The notes under the pieces were generated by a model. It saw only the letters and a list, made by a program, of their open reading frames with translations. It had not been told where the DNA came from and searched no databases. The translations under genes and the position numbers were made by a program. From JAGQTE01 sp964648005 (GTDB taxonomy: Bacteria; Actinomycetota; Acidimicrobiia; Acidimicrobiales; Acidimicrobilacustridaceae), in the NCBI GenBank assembly GCA_964648005.1, contig CAZYKR010000100.1, positions 1-13,718 of the forward strand: a stretch of DNA of 13,718 nt. The letters run 5' to 3'. Shown in pieces: positions 6,932 to 13,718 of this stretch. Positions within the stretch are counted from its first letter, which is position 1. Every line of letters begins with the position of its first letter.

Positions 6932-8935
6932 TCAGTCGGCGCGCGTCACCTGGTCGCCGCCGGACTGCTTGGCGGCATACATCGCCTCGTCGGCCCGGCC
7001 GATCAGCGCCTCGGTCGTCAGGCCGAGCGGTGCTTCGGCGATGGCGACGCCGAGGCTGGCGCGCACCTGGAGGGCGGCGCCCTCGACGTGCACCGGGTGG
7101 GCCAGCGCGCGGCGGATGCGATCGGCGGTCGCCTCGGCGACGTCGGGGTCGGGTAGCGGCGCCAGCAGCGCCCCGAACTCATCGCCGCCGAGCCGAGCGC
7201 CCCGATCGCTCGTGCGCACCGCGCCGGCGATGCGCTGGGCCACGGCCCGCAGCACGTCGTCCCCGACGGCATGGCCGTGGGTGTCGTTGATGGGCTTGAA
7301 GCCGTCGAGGTCCATGAAGATGACCGCGACGGAGGCGCCGGTGACCCGCGCCTGCTGGAGGGCGACCGCCACCTCGCCCTCGAAGGCCGACCGGTTGAGC
7401 AGACCCGTCAGCGGGTCGTGGCTGGCCTTGAGCTCGAGCTCGTCCTGCGAGCGCTTGCGCTCGGTGATGTCGGTGTGGACGATCACCGCGCCGCCCGACT
7501 CGCTCCGCAGTGGGGTGACCCGCACGGCGAACCACCGTCGCCGCGAGCCCTGCTCGAGCGCCACGTCGGTCTCCGCGACCCGCATCGAACCGTCGAGCAC
7601 GCCATGGACGCCGGCGTCGAGGGCGCTGCGCGCCGAGCGGACGGCTGGGGCCATGCGCGCCAGGTAGCTGTGGCCGAGGTCGCCCACGAGGCCGTCGTCC
7701 GTCGGTCGCTCCGGGTGCCACAGGCCGCGCCACGCCGGGTTGGCCGAGGCGATCTTGCCGTCGGCGTCGACCACGACCATGGCGTCGCTCACCGAGTCGA
7801 CGATCGCCTGCTGCATCTGGGCCGTGTCGGCCATCGCCGCGGCGAAGAGGCGCTCGCGGTCGTGGGCGCGCACCCGCAGGAACATGAGCCCGGCGGCGAG
7901 GAGGCTCCCGACGATACCGGCGAGCACGATGACCGGGACCGAGATCGGCGTCGGCGCGGCGTCGGGGCCGGTCCAGACCTCCAGGTGCCAGTCGACGCCC
8001 CGCACGTTGAGGTCGCGCATCGCTGCGAACGATGCCTGATCGGCCGCGCCGGCGGTGCCTTCCCGCAGGGTGGCGCGGGTGAGGTTCTCGTTGCCGCCGG
8101 TGTCCGTCAGGTCGATGGTGAGGCTCATGCCGAGGTCACCGGCGTTCGGGGTGGCGTCGGCGAGCACCGTGCCGAAGTCATCGATCGTCGCCGCCGACCA
8201 CCCGATGAACTCCTCGCCCGTGCCATCGGGCGACGGACCGCTGATCGGCACGCCCATGAAGAAGTCGAGCTCGAGCATCCGCGAGAACATCTCGTACTCG
8301 GTGTCCTGGGCGATCCGCTCGATCAACGGATCATCCTGGAAGGAACCGGCCACGGCGTCGCCGGACGCCCGTGACGCCTCGACGAGCTCGCGCACCGAGT
8401 CGATCGGCCGAGCGTCCGTCCCGACCGGCAGCTGGAGGTCCACCGCACCCGGCGCGTAGTAGCTCAAGACGTAGTACGGCTCGCCCGGGGGGTGCGCCGA
8501 CTCGAGGAGCAGGAACGTGAACTCGGGGCTGGCCTCCGTGGACCGGGCCACGAAGGCGTCGATCTCGTCCTCGGGCACGAGGTGCAAGAAGAACACCCCG
8601 ACGACGCCGCGCAGCTGGGTGAACACGTTCGTGTCCTCGACATAGGAGCGGTAGGTCTGCTGGGAGGCGGTCGGGTCGTGGGCGACGAAGGCGCCGATGT
8701 CGTTGATGCGCGCCAGGTAGCGGTCGATCTGCGTCTGCACCGCGGCCGTCGTCTGGTCGACGTCTTGGAGGAACTTGGCGCGGGCGTCGTCCTGCGCGGA
8801 CTGGCGCACCATGGTCGCCGAGACGCCGGTGATCACCAGGCCGAGCACCAGGGTCACGACGGCGAGCGCGATCCCGCGTCGGTGGACCGTCCGAGCACGC
8901 CGCGCCTCGGTTCCCGCTGTACTGGATCGTGCCAT
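6932..8935 (-). CDS. CHASE-PAS-GGDEF membrane diguanylate cyclase
   Basis: A 667-aa inner-membrane sensor predicted to condense two GTP into c-di-GMP. After a basic N-terminus, TM1 spans about residues 22-44. Residues 45-330 form an extracytoplasmic CHASE sensor with the typical FLQDVDQTTAAVQTQIDRYL opening and a later DFFMGVPIS segment. TM2 is at about 332-354. A PAS domain follows (about 370-490: AIVDSVSDAMVVVDADGKI, ending HTDITERKRSQ), then the cyclase domain (505-660: SHDPLTGLLNRSAF). Catalytic features are complete: FMDLDGFK with the metal Asp D542, N550, and canonical GGDEF at 583-587. An inhibitory RxxD site (R574, D577) sits exactly five residues before it, so product feedback is expected. 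There is no EAL or HD-GYP domain. A possible GGAG precedes the ATG by three bases (minus-strand complement of 8939-8942). It is divergent from a second diguanylate cyclase, suggesting coordinated c-di-GMP control. Ligands of such CHASE domains are often small molecules, but this one is unknown. Confidence 0.95.
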   Translation of the reverse strand: MARSSTAGTEARRARTVHRRGIALAVVTLVLGLVITGVSATMVRQSAQDDARAKFLQDVDQTTAAVQTQIDRYLARINDIGAFVAHDPTASQQTYRSYVEDTNVFTQLRGVVGVFFLHLVPEDEIDAFVARSTEASPEFTFLLLESAHPPGEPYYVLSYYAPGAVDLQLPVGTDARPIDSVRELVEASRASGDAVAGSFQDDPLIERIAQDTEYEMFSRMLELDFFMGVPISGPSPDGTGEEFIGWSAATIDDFGTVLADATPNAGDLGMSLTIDLTDTGGNENLTRATLREGTAGAADQASFAAMRDLNVRGVDWHLEVWTGPDAAPTPISVPVIVLAGIVGSLLAAGLMFLRVRAHDRERLFAAAMADTAQMQQAIVDSVSDAMVVVDADGKIASANPAWRGLWHPERPTDDGLVGDLGHSYLARMAPAVRSARSALDAGVHGVLDGSMRVAETDVALEQGSRRRWFAVRVTPLRSESGGAVIVHTDITERKRSQDELELKASHDPLTGLLNRSAFEGEVAVALQQARVTGASVAVIFMDLDGFKPINDTHGHAVGDDVLRAVAQRIAGAVRTSDRGARLGGDEFGALLAPLPDPDVAEATADRIRRALAHPVHVEGAALQVRASLGVAIAEAPLGLTTEALIGRADEAMYAAKQSGGDQVTRAD

Positions 8936-9081
8936 CGGCTCCGATCACCCGTCTCGTCGCATCGCGCCGCCCTGCAGACCCCCCGCCGGGCGCTGCGCCG
9001 CTCCATGATGACGCAAAACCGGTGGCCACGGGGCATCATGGTGGGCCGCACGGGGGCGCATCGGGTGCCCTGGAGGGCGTG
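8936..9081. promoter_or_regulatory. Shared divergent control region of two diguanylate cyclase genes
   Basis: This 146-bp gap must hold both promoters. It contains an 8-bp inverted repeat CCATGATG (9003-9010) and CATCATGG (9034-9041), and between the arms the palindrome GTGGCCAC (9022-9029) and an A-run in CGCAAAACC. It contains no TA dinucleotide, so no standard TANNNT -10 exists. The repeat arms supply CATGAT and CATCAT as the nearest -10-like hexamers on both strands. A dyad this close to both genes is a candidate operator. This is inference from position and symmetry. Confidence 0.45.
9072..9076 (+). promoter_or_regulatory. Ribosome binding site fixing the start of the second GGDEF gene
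   Basis: GGAGG lies five bases before the ATG at 9082. The frame is open back to 8929, so this site, and the start of the first membrane helix shortly after, are what decide the start codon. Confidence 0.7.
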
Positions 9082-10758
9082 ATGGTCGGGACGCAGCAAC
9101 ACGGCAGGCGTGACGACGGCCCGCGCGCGGCCCGGCGCGTGGTGTTGCTCGGTGGCGCCATGCTGGTGGCGGTCCTCGTGACGATCGGTGTCGCGTACAG
9201 CGACACCGAGGCGGTGACCGGTCGGACGGCGACGATGAACCGCTCGTTGGCGGACCTGGAGCTGCTGACGGAGGCCCGTGACCAGCTGAACCAGGCGCAG
9301 ACGACGTTCGGCGCGGCGCTGGAGCAGACCGATGCCCTGACGATGACGAGCCAGGTCGCCGACGCCCTCGACCAGTACAGCGACGGGTTGGCGTCGTGGA
9401 CCGCCTACAAGGAACGTGCCGACCTGGCGGGCATCGAGGCGCAGGTGCGCTCCATCGACGAGGCCCTGGCCAACGTGCGCACGCTGGGCGAGGAGATCGC
9501 CGCCCAGGCGCTGCAGAACCCTGCCGAGGCCGACCAGTGGTCGGCGCTGTTCCAGGAGCAGGTCGGCGGGTACAACGCCATCCGAGCGCAGTTCGACGAG
9601 CTGGAGTCGGTCGCCCGCGGCAAGATCGGCGTGCAGGCCCAGGGGCTGGCCGACCAGGCGAGCCGGGACCAGAAGCTGGTCCTGGCGGTCGGAGCGCTGA
9701 TCGTCGTGGTCCTCGGCGCCGGCACGGCGCTGATCGCCCGCGGCGCGCACCGACGCGAGGCGAGCCAGCGGGCAGCCGAGGTGGAACGCAGCGTCGTGGC
9801 GCGCCGCAACGCGCTCGACGCCAACCTGCAGGCGGCGCTGGACATGGCCGACACCGAGGACCACGCCCTGTCCGTCGTCGGTCGGGCGTTGCACGAGGTC
9901 ATGCCGGAGCGGTCGAGCGAGGTGCTGCTCACCGGCGTCGGTGGGGCGATGGCGCGCTCGGTCGCCGTCGGACCGCCCTCGAGCGGGTGTCAGGTGCCGT
10001 CGACCGAGCGCTGCCCGGCGGCGCGCAACGGCCAGCGGCTGGTGTTTCCCACGCCGTCGTCGCTCGACGCCTGCTGGTACCTCCAGGAGCGTCCCGACGG
10101 GCCGTGCTCGGCCGTGTGCGCCCCGCTGTCGGTGGCGGGCAACGCCGTCGGCATCATCCACGTGGTCGCTCCCGAGCTGCAGCCGCCGGCCGATCACGAG
10201 CTGGCGACGATCGACCTCATCGCCCGCAAGACCTCCGAGAGCCTCTCGACGATCCGGGCGTTCGGCCACGCGTCCACGCAGGCCCGCACCGACCCGCTGA
10301 CCGGGCTGCTGAACCGCCGCAGCCTCGAGCAGGCGGCGGCGACCCTGGACGACGAGGGCACGCCGTACGTGGTGGCCTTCGCCGACCTCGACCGGTTCAA
10401 GGTGCTCAACGACACGCACGGCCACGCCGCCGGCGACGCGGCGCTGCGCCTGTTCGCACGCGTGCTGCGCTCGAGCGTGCGTCCCGACGACATCACGTCG
10501 CGCTGGGGCGGCGAGGAGTTCCTGCTCGTGCTACCGAACTGCACGCTCGACGGCGCCGTCGAGATCATGGAGCGGGTCCGCGCCAACCTGGCCGTGGCGT
10601 TGGCGGGCACCGACGTGCCGCCCTTCACGGTGAGCTTCGGTGCCGCCACCAGCAGCGTGACCAGCGCCTTCTCGTCGGTGGTGGCACAGGCCGACGAGTA
10701 CCTGCTGCAGGCCAAGGCCGCCGGACGCAACCGCATCATCACCGCTTCGAACGCCTGA
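9082..10758 (+). CDS. Two-TM diguanylate cyclase with cysteine-rich GAF-like domain
   Basis: A 558-aa membrane protein predicted to synthesise c-di-GMP. TM1 is at about residues 20-39 and TM2 at about 199-219. The roughly 160 residues between them are acidic, Gln/Ala-rich and helical, like a four-helix-bundle periplasmic sensor. A cytoplasmic linker helix (220-255) leads to a GAF-like domain (about 256-395) ending in VCAPLSVAGNAVGIIHVVAPE. This domain carries C303, C311, C331, C342 and C346 (GCQ, RCPAAR, DACWYL, PCSAVC). Similar cysteine patterns occur in other actinobacterial GAF-GGDEF proteins as I recall them; no cofactor is established. The cyclase domain (402-555) has TDPLTGLLNRRS, ADLDRFK with metal Asp D435, N443, and GGEEF at 476-480. 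An intact RxxD inhibitory site (R467, D470) lies five residues upstream. No EAL domain. It ends 21 bp from the convergent menE, and its partner cyclase is divergent upstream. Confidence 0.95.
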   Translation: MVGTQQHGRRDDGPRAARRVVLLGGAMLVAVLVTIGVAYSDTEAVTGRTATMNRSLADLELLTEARDQLNQAQTTFGAALEQTDALTMTSQVADALDQYSDGLASWTAYKERADLAGIEAQVRSIDEALANVRTLGEEIAAQALQNPAEADQWSALFQEQVGGYNAIRAQFDELESVARGKIGVQAQGLADQASRDQKLVLAVGALIVVVLGAGTALIARGAHRREASQRAAEVERSVVARRNALDANLQAALDMADTEDHALSVVGRALHEVMPERSSEVLLTGVGGAMARSVAVGPPSSGCQVPSTERCPAARNGQRLVFPTPSSLDACWYLQERPDGPCSAVCAPLSVAGNAVGIIHVVAPELQPPADHELATIDLIARKTSESLSTIRAFGHASTQARTDPLTGLLNRRSLEQAAATLDDEGTPYVVAFADLDRFKVLNDTHGHAAGDAALRLFARVLRSSVRPDDITSRWGGEEFLLVLPNCTLDGAVEIMERVRANLAVALAGTDVPPFTVSFGAATSSVTSAFSSVVAQADEYLLQAKAAGRNRIITASNA

Positions 10759-10784
10759 GCGCGTCGGCGGCGCCCTGCCTCAGG
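10754..10784. terminator. Small dyad holding both stop codons of convergent genes
   Basis: CCTGAG (10754-10759) and CTCAGG (10779-10784) are perfect complements. Each contains the TGA stop of one of the converging genes, diguanylate cyclase and menE. GCGC segments inside could extend the pairing. The 6-bp arms are short, so termination here is only a suggestion. Confidence 0.25.
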
Positions 10785-11913
10785 TCGGCGGCTGGAGCAG
10801 CGACGGTTTGTGCACCTTGCCCAGCAACGTGGTGGGCAAGGCGTCGACGAGCTCGAGCCGGCGCGGCGCGGCGTACGCCGGCAGCGTCGCCTTCACCTGT
10901 GCCCGCAGCTCGTCGAGCGTTGGCGGCGCCTCCGGACGGGTCGGCACGACCACGGCGGTCACGGCCGTGCCCCACTCGGGATCCGGGCGGCCGATGACGG
11001 CGGCGGCGGCGACCGCCGGATGGGTGAGCAGCGCGCGCTCGACGGCGACCGGCCACACGTTCTCGCCGCCGGTGATGAGCATGTCCCCGTGGCGACCGTG
11101 CACGACCAGACGACCATCGTCGTCCCAGGACCCCTCGTCGCCGGTGTCGAACCACCCGTGCGGATCGCGCGGGTCGCGACCCTCCGGCTCGTCGGTGCGG
11201 TAGGCGCGCAGCAGCATCGGGCCGCGCACCAGGATGCGTCCGTCGCGCACGTCCAGCTGCACCGAGTCGAGCGGGCGACCGTCGTAGCAGACGGCGCTGC
11301 CCGTCTCCGTGAGCCCGTACGACACCACGCAGTTGCCGGGCAGGAGCTCGGGCGGGTGGGTGCCGCCGACGACGATCCGCCGGAACGCCGCGGGGTCGAT
11401 GCGGGCGAGCGCCGTCGGCACGAGGGTGGTGAGCGTGGCACCGCGCCGTGCTGCATCCATGGCGGCGTCGGCGTCGAAGCGTTCGAGCACCTCGAACGGG
11501 GTGCCCGAGTCCAGAGCCCGCAGCACGACCGACAGTCCGGCGACGTGCGCCACGGGCATGGCGCACAGCCACCGGTCGCGCCCGGGGTCGACGCCGATGC
11601 CGGCGTTGGTCGCCCGGGCCGAGGCCGCGATCGACTCGTGGGTATGGATCACGCCTTTGGGGCTGCCGGTGCTGCCCGAGGTGGCCATGACCAGGGCATC
11701 ACCGTCGAGCACGGGCACACCGCCCGGGCGAGCGGATGTGCCGTGGGCGTCGACGATCCGGCTGGGGCGGACGGCGTCGAGCAACACCTCGACGGCGGCA
11801 GCCGGCAGGCGGGGGTCGACGGGCACGACGGCGTCGCCGGCGTCCCAGGCGCGCTGCGCCGCCTCGACGAACGCCGGACCGCCGGGGAGGTGCAGGGCGA
11901 CGAGCTCGGGCAT
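10780..11913 (-). CDS. menE: o-Succinylbenzoate-CoA ligase (menaquinone synthesis)
   Basis: A 377-aa adenylate-forming enzyme that activates o-succinylbenzoate to its CoA thioester, a middle step in menaquinone synthesis. All core motifs of the ANL superfamily are present: TSGSTGSPKG (78-87), SYGLTETG (198-205), WFDTGD (254-259) and GRHGDMLITGGENV (273-286). The catalytic lysine K366 is in TTLLGKVHKPSL near the C-terminus. It is far shorter than general acyl-CoA synthetases (500-550 aa) because the N-terminal subdomain is reduced, which is usual for actinobacterial MenE. The specific assignment rests on that length plus the divergent menA 85 bp away. Without the neighbour it would be called only an AMP-dependent acyl-CoA ligase. 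The frame extends upstream to 12189, but MPELVALHLPGG at 11913 starts the family homology and has a -10 element at leaderless distance. Confidence 0.88.
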   Translation of the reverse strand: MPELVALHLPGGPAFVEAAQRAWDAGDAVVPVDPRLPAAAVEVLLDAVRPSRIVDAHGTSARPGGVPVLDGDALVMATSGSTGSPKGVIHTHESIAASARATNAGIGVDPGRDRWLCAMPVAHVAGLSVVLRALDSGTPFEVLERFDADAAMDAARRGATLTTLVPTALARIDPAAFRRIVVGGTHPPELLPGNCVVSYGLTETGSAVCYDGRPLDSVQLDVRDGRILVRGPMLLRAYRTDEPEGRDPRDPHGWFDTGDEGSWDDDGRLVVHGRHGDMLITGGENVWPVAVERALLTHPAVAAAAVIGRPDPEWGTAVTAVVVPTRPEAPPTLDELRAQVKATLPAYAAPRRLELVDALPTTLLGKVHKPSLLQPPT

Positions 11914-11927
11914 CGGTGCCAACCCTA
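11914..11927 (-). promoter_or_regulatory. Leaderless promoter -10 for menE
   Basis: On the minus strand TAGGGT (11927 down to 11922) is followed by eight bases and the menE ATG. The spacing is the same as at the SDR gene, and no Shine-Dalgarno is present. It lies in the 85-bp divergent gap between menE and menA. Confidence 0.5.
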
Positions 11928-11998
11928 GAGGGGCGTCCGGGTGGCCGTGGCGAGCCGTCGAGTGGTCCGACCCCTCACCCGGCGACCAAGCTGGCCCG

Positions 11999-12922
11999 AT
12001 GGGTGATGTACCGGGCCAGACGCCGAGCGGGCTCGGCCTGTGGGTCGCCGGGGCGCGCCCGCGCACGCTGCCCGCCGCGGTCGTGCCCGTGCTCGTCGGG
12101 ACGGCCTGCGCCGTCGGCGTGGTCGACGTGGTCCCGTGGCGGGTGGCCGCGGCGGCGATCGTGGCGTTGGCGCTGCAGATCGGCACCAACTACGCCAACG
12201 ACTACAGCGACGGCGTGAAGGGCACCGACGCCGCGGACCGGGTGGGACCGCTGCGGCTCGTCGGGTCGGGATCGGCGACACCGGGCGCCGTGAAGCGTGC
12301 GGCCCTGCTGTCGTTCGGCGTCGCAGGCCTGGCCGGGTTGGCCCTGGCGGCAGCCGTGAGCTGGTGGCTGGTGCCGGTCGGTGTCGTGAGCGTGGCCGCC
12401 GGGTGGTTCTACACCGGCGGACCTCGGCCCTACGGGTACGCGGGGTTCGGCGAGGTGTTCGTGTTCACGTTCTTCGGCGTGGTGGCGACGGTCGGGTCGT
12501 GCTTCGTGCAGACCTCGTCGGTCACGGGCCTGGCCGTCGCGGCCTCGGTGCCGGTCGGCAGCCTGGCCACGGCCCTGCTGGTGGTCAACAACCTGCGCGA
12601 CATCCCCTCCGACACCCGTTCGGGGAAGCGCACCCTCGCCGTGCGCCTCGGCGATGGGCGCACACGGATCCTCTACGTGGTGTTGATGGTGCTGCCGTTC
12701 GTGATGGTGCCGGTCGTGGCCGGACTCGGCCAGCGACTGCTCGGCGCGGCTGCCCTGTTGGTGATCCCGGTCGCCCGTCGTCCCGTGCAGACCGTGCTCG
12801 AGGGGGCGAGCGGCCCGGCGCTGATCCCCGTGCTCGGCGCCACGGGCATGGTGCAGCTCAGCTACGGCGTGCTGCTCGCCGGTGGCATGGTCGCCTCGGC
12901 GTGGTGGCTGCTGCCGGCGTGA
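11999..12922 (+). CDS. menA: 1,4-Dihydroxy-2-naphthoate polyprenyltransferase
   Basis: An integral-membrane UbiA-superfamily prenyltransferase, 307 aa, that attaches the polyprenyl chain to 1,4-dihydroxy-2-naphthoate to form demethylmenaquinone. Both Mg-diphosphate binding Asp motifs are present. The first is NDYSDGVKGTD (N67, D68, D71, D77) in the MenA-typical NYANDYSDGVKG context; the second is NNLRDIPSD (D201, D205) followed by SGKRTLAVRLG. Some eight hydrophobic helices alternate through the protein, including 25-42, 48-64, 102-120, 122-138, 152-170, 176-196, 223-242 and 247-260, with a last one near 285-304. The length is normal. The start at ATG 11999 gives WVAGARPRTLPAAVVPVLVGT, the usual MenA opening, after a short leader; no Shine-Dalgarno or TANNNT element is obvious. 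It is divergent from menE, an arrangement that allows coordinated control of menaquinone synthesis. Confidence 0.94.
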   Translation: MGDVPGQTPSGLGLWVAGARPRTLPAAVVPVLVGTACAVGVVDVVPWRVAAAAIVALALQIGTNYANDYSDGVKGTDAADRVGPLRLVGSGSATPGAVKRAALLSFGVAGLAGLALAAAVSWWLVPVGVVSVAAGWFYTGGPRPYGYAGFGEVFVFTFFGVVATVGSCFVQTSSVTGLAVAASVPVGSLATALLVVNNLRDIPSDTRSGKRTLAVRLGDGRTRILYVVLMVLPFVMVPVVAGLGQRLLGAAALLVIPVARRPVQTVLEGASGPALIPVLGATGMVQLSYGVLLAGGMVASAWWLLPA

Positions 12923-12974
12923 TGGTGCGCTCGGCGCGGCGACCGGTGGGCCGGCTGTAGTAGCACATGCGCTG

Positions 12975-13718
12975 ATGGATGCCGCCGTGCCGCTCGACCC
13001 GCCCGACGCCGACTCGGCGCTCGGCGGCGAACCGGAGCCCGACGCGGACGATCCGTTCGTCGCCACGAGCCCGGAGCTCGACGCCTTCGAGCCGGGCGAC
13101 TCGCTCAGTGCCATCGCGGTGTTCCTCGGCGCCGAGGATCCCGGTGAGCTGGTCGCCGTCACGGAGGTCCTCGACGACCGGAACCTGTTCCCGACCGGTG
13201 CGGCGCTGTTGGCGGTGCTGCTCGACGATGACGACGCCGTACTCGACGGCATCGAGGGCTTCGGCCCGCCCCGATGGTTCCCGTTCGACCCCCGGGACGC
13301 GTCCTCGGCCGTGCCGCTCATGGGCTGGCTCGGGGTCGGCGCCGATGCGAGCGTCGCCGGGGTGCCGGGTCCGCTGGCACTGCGCATCGGCCTCGGTCCG
13401 CTCGGGACGACGTTGGAGGTGTTCGGTACCGGCGAGGCGCCGCAGGCGCCGGCCGACGCCCTGGCGGCACTGACCGAGCTGCGGCGCGACGTGCACCCCC
13501 TGCGTGGTCGGGTGGTGCGGGTGTCAGGCGCCGCCGGCAACCTGTCGTACCGGCTGGTGCCACCCCAGGGCGCCGGACGGGAACGGCTCGTCCTGCCCGC
13601 CGCCGTGTGGGACGTCGTCGACCACCACGTGCACGGGTTCCTCGCCGCCGGTGACCGCCTGGCGGCGCTGGGCATGGGCATGCACGTCGGGGTGCTCGTC
13701 GTCGGGGCCGCCGGCACC
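12975..13718 (+). CDS. Probable AAA+ ATPase, N-terminal part (cut by right edge)
   Basis: The frame from ATG 12975 stays open for 248 codons to the window end with no stop, so the gene is truncated. It begins with an acidic, Pro/Asp-rich, probably disordered stretch (about 1-42). A region of mixed helix and strand follows (about 43-195), with SAIAVFLGAEDP, a long acidic LLDDDDAVLDG, and LRIGLGPLGTTLEVFG. Then comes VLPAAVWDVVDHHVHGFLAAGDRLAALGMG and VGVLVVGAAGT at the very edge. The final block is the lead-in helix and first strand of an AAA+ ATPase module, and GAAGT is the beginning of a Walker A motif (GxxGxGKT) whose Lys lies just outside. The leading region resembles that of actinobacterial CDC48/FtsH-like ATPases of unknown substrate. 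TAGCAC, a weak -10, lies eight bases before the ATG. The AAA+ call is inference until the rest is seen. Confidence 0.72.
   Translation, partial: MDAAVPLDPPDADSALGGEPEPDADDPFVATSPELDAFEPGDSLSAIAVFLGAEDPGELVAVTEVLDDRNLFPTGAALLAVLLDDDDAVLDGIEGFGPPRWFPFDPRDASSAVPLMGWLGVGADASVAGVPGPLALRIGLGPLGTTLEVFGTGEAPQAPADALAALTELRRDVHPLRGRVVRVSGAAGNLSYRLVPPQGAGRERLVLPAAVWDVVDHHVHGFLAAGDRLAALGMGMHVGVLVVGAAGT

Noticed and set aside
8929..9081. Upstream start of the second diguanylate cyclase at 8929
   Set aside because: It would overlap the divergent gene and its promoter region. The added residues are His/Gly/Pro-rich, and GGAGG points to ATG 9082.
8854..10425. Minus-strand 523-codon frame opposite the second diguanylate cyclase
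   Set aside because: His/Arg/Gln-rich antisense shadow; the plus-strand frame has complete GAF-like and GGDEF motifs.
12967..12975. ATG at 12967 as a start or short leader peptide
   Set aside because: It reads ATG CGC TGA, a two-codon frame, and is not in the frame of the downstream gene.
11975..13717. Minus-strand 580-codon frame across menA and the AAA+ gene
   Set aside because: Ser/Pro/Arg-rich composition without motifs; menA on the other strand is unambiguous.
1..13718. tRNA, rRNA, CRISPR array, IS element, integrase, toxin-antitoxin or biosynthetic cluster
   Set aside because: Looked for and not seen: no direct-repeat arrays, no transposase or recombinase motifs, no paired small ORFs with a good ribosome site.

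Overview
This is a very GC-rich, gene-dense window whose genes are chromosomal in character. The layout fits a high-GC actinobacterium. Menaquinone genes, Tat secretion, apparent leaderless promoters and an actinobacterial-type AAA+ N-region all point that way, and the class Acidimicrobiia is my best guess. The taxonomic placement is inference from protein character; no marker RNA is present. I see no tRNA, rRNA, CRISPR array, insertion sequence, integrase or phage gene. The longest gap between genes is 146 bp.

Layout. Nt 1-1558 is the C-terminal part of the replicative DNA polymerase III alpha subunit (dnaE), cut by the left edge. It is followed on the same strand by an uncharacterised GNAT-like protein (1653-2324) and a nitroreductase-family flavoprotein (2357-2965). 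These end at a 22-bp perfect-stem hairpin (2983-3036), which separates them from the convergent DUF255/YyaL-type thioredoxin-fold protein (3049-5031, minus). Divergent from that gene is a Tat-exported beta-rich protein (5123-6079), and then an SDR oxidoreductase (6130-6897).

The middle of the window is a signalling block of two head-to-head membrane diguanylate cyclases. One is CHASE-PAS-GGDEF (6932-8935, minus). The other has a two-TM sensor, a cysteine-rich GAF-like domain and GGEEF (9082-10758, plus). They share a 146-bp divergent promoter region containing inverted repeats. Both keep the catalytic and RxxD inhibitory motifs, and neither has an EAL or HD-GYP domain, so both are predicted to make c-di-GMP. 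They sense through different domains.

The right end carries two divergent menaquinone genes: menE (o-succinylbenzoate-CoA ligase, 10780-11913, minus) and menA (DHNA prenyltransferase, 11999-12922, plus). After them comes the N-terminal 248 residues of a protein that looks like an AAA+ ATPase (12975 to the right edge). It is cut in the middle of its presumptive Walker A motif.

Nothing here is a clear new multi-gene system. The best leads are the paired diguanylate cyclases with their shared control region and cysteine-rich sensor, a recurring TAG-type -10 element placed 7-8 nt before start codons (leaderless transcription), the unusually long low-GC hairpin at 2983-3036, the GNAT-like orphan after dnaE, and the truncated AAA+ protein.
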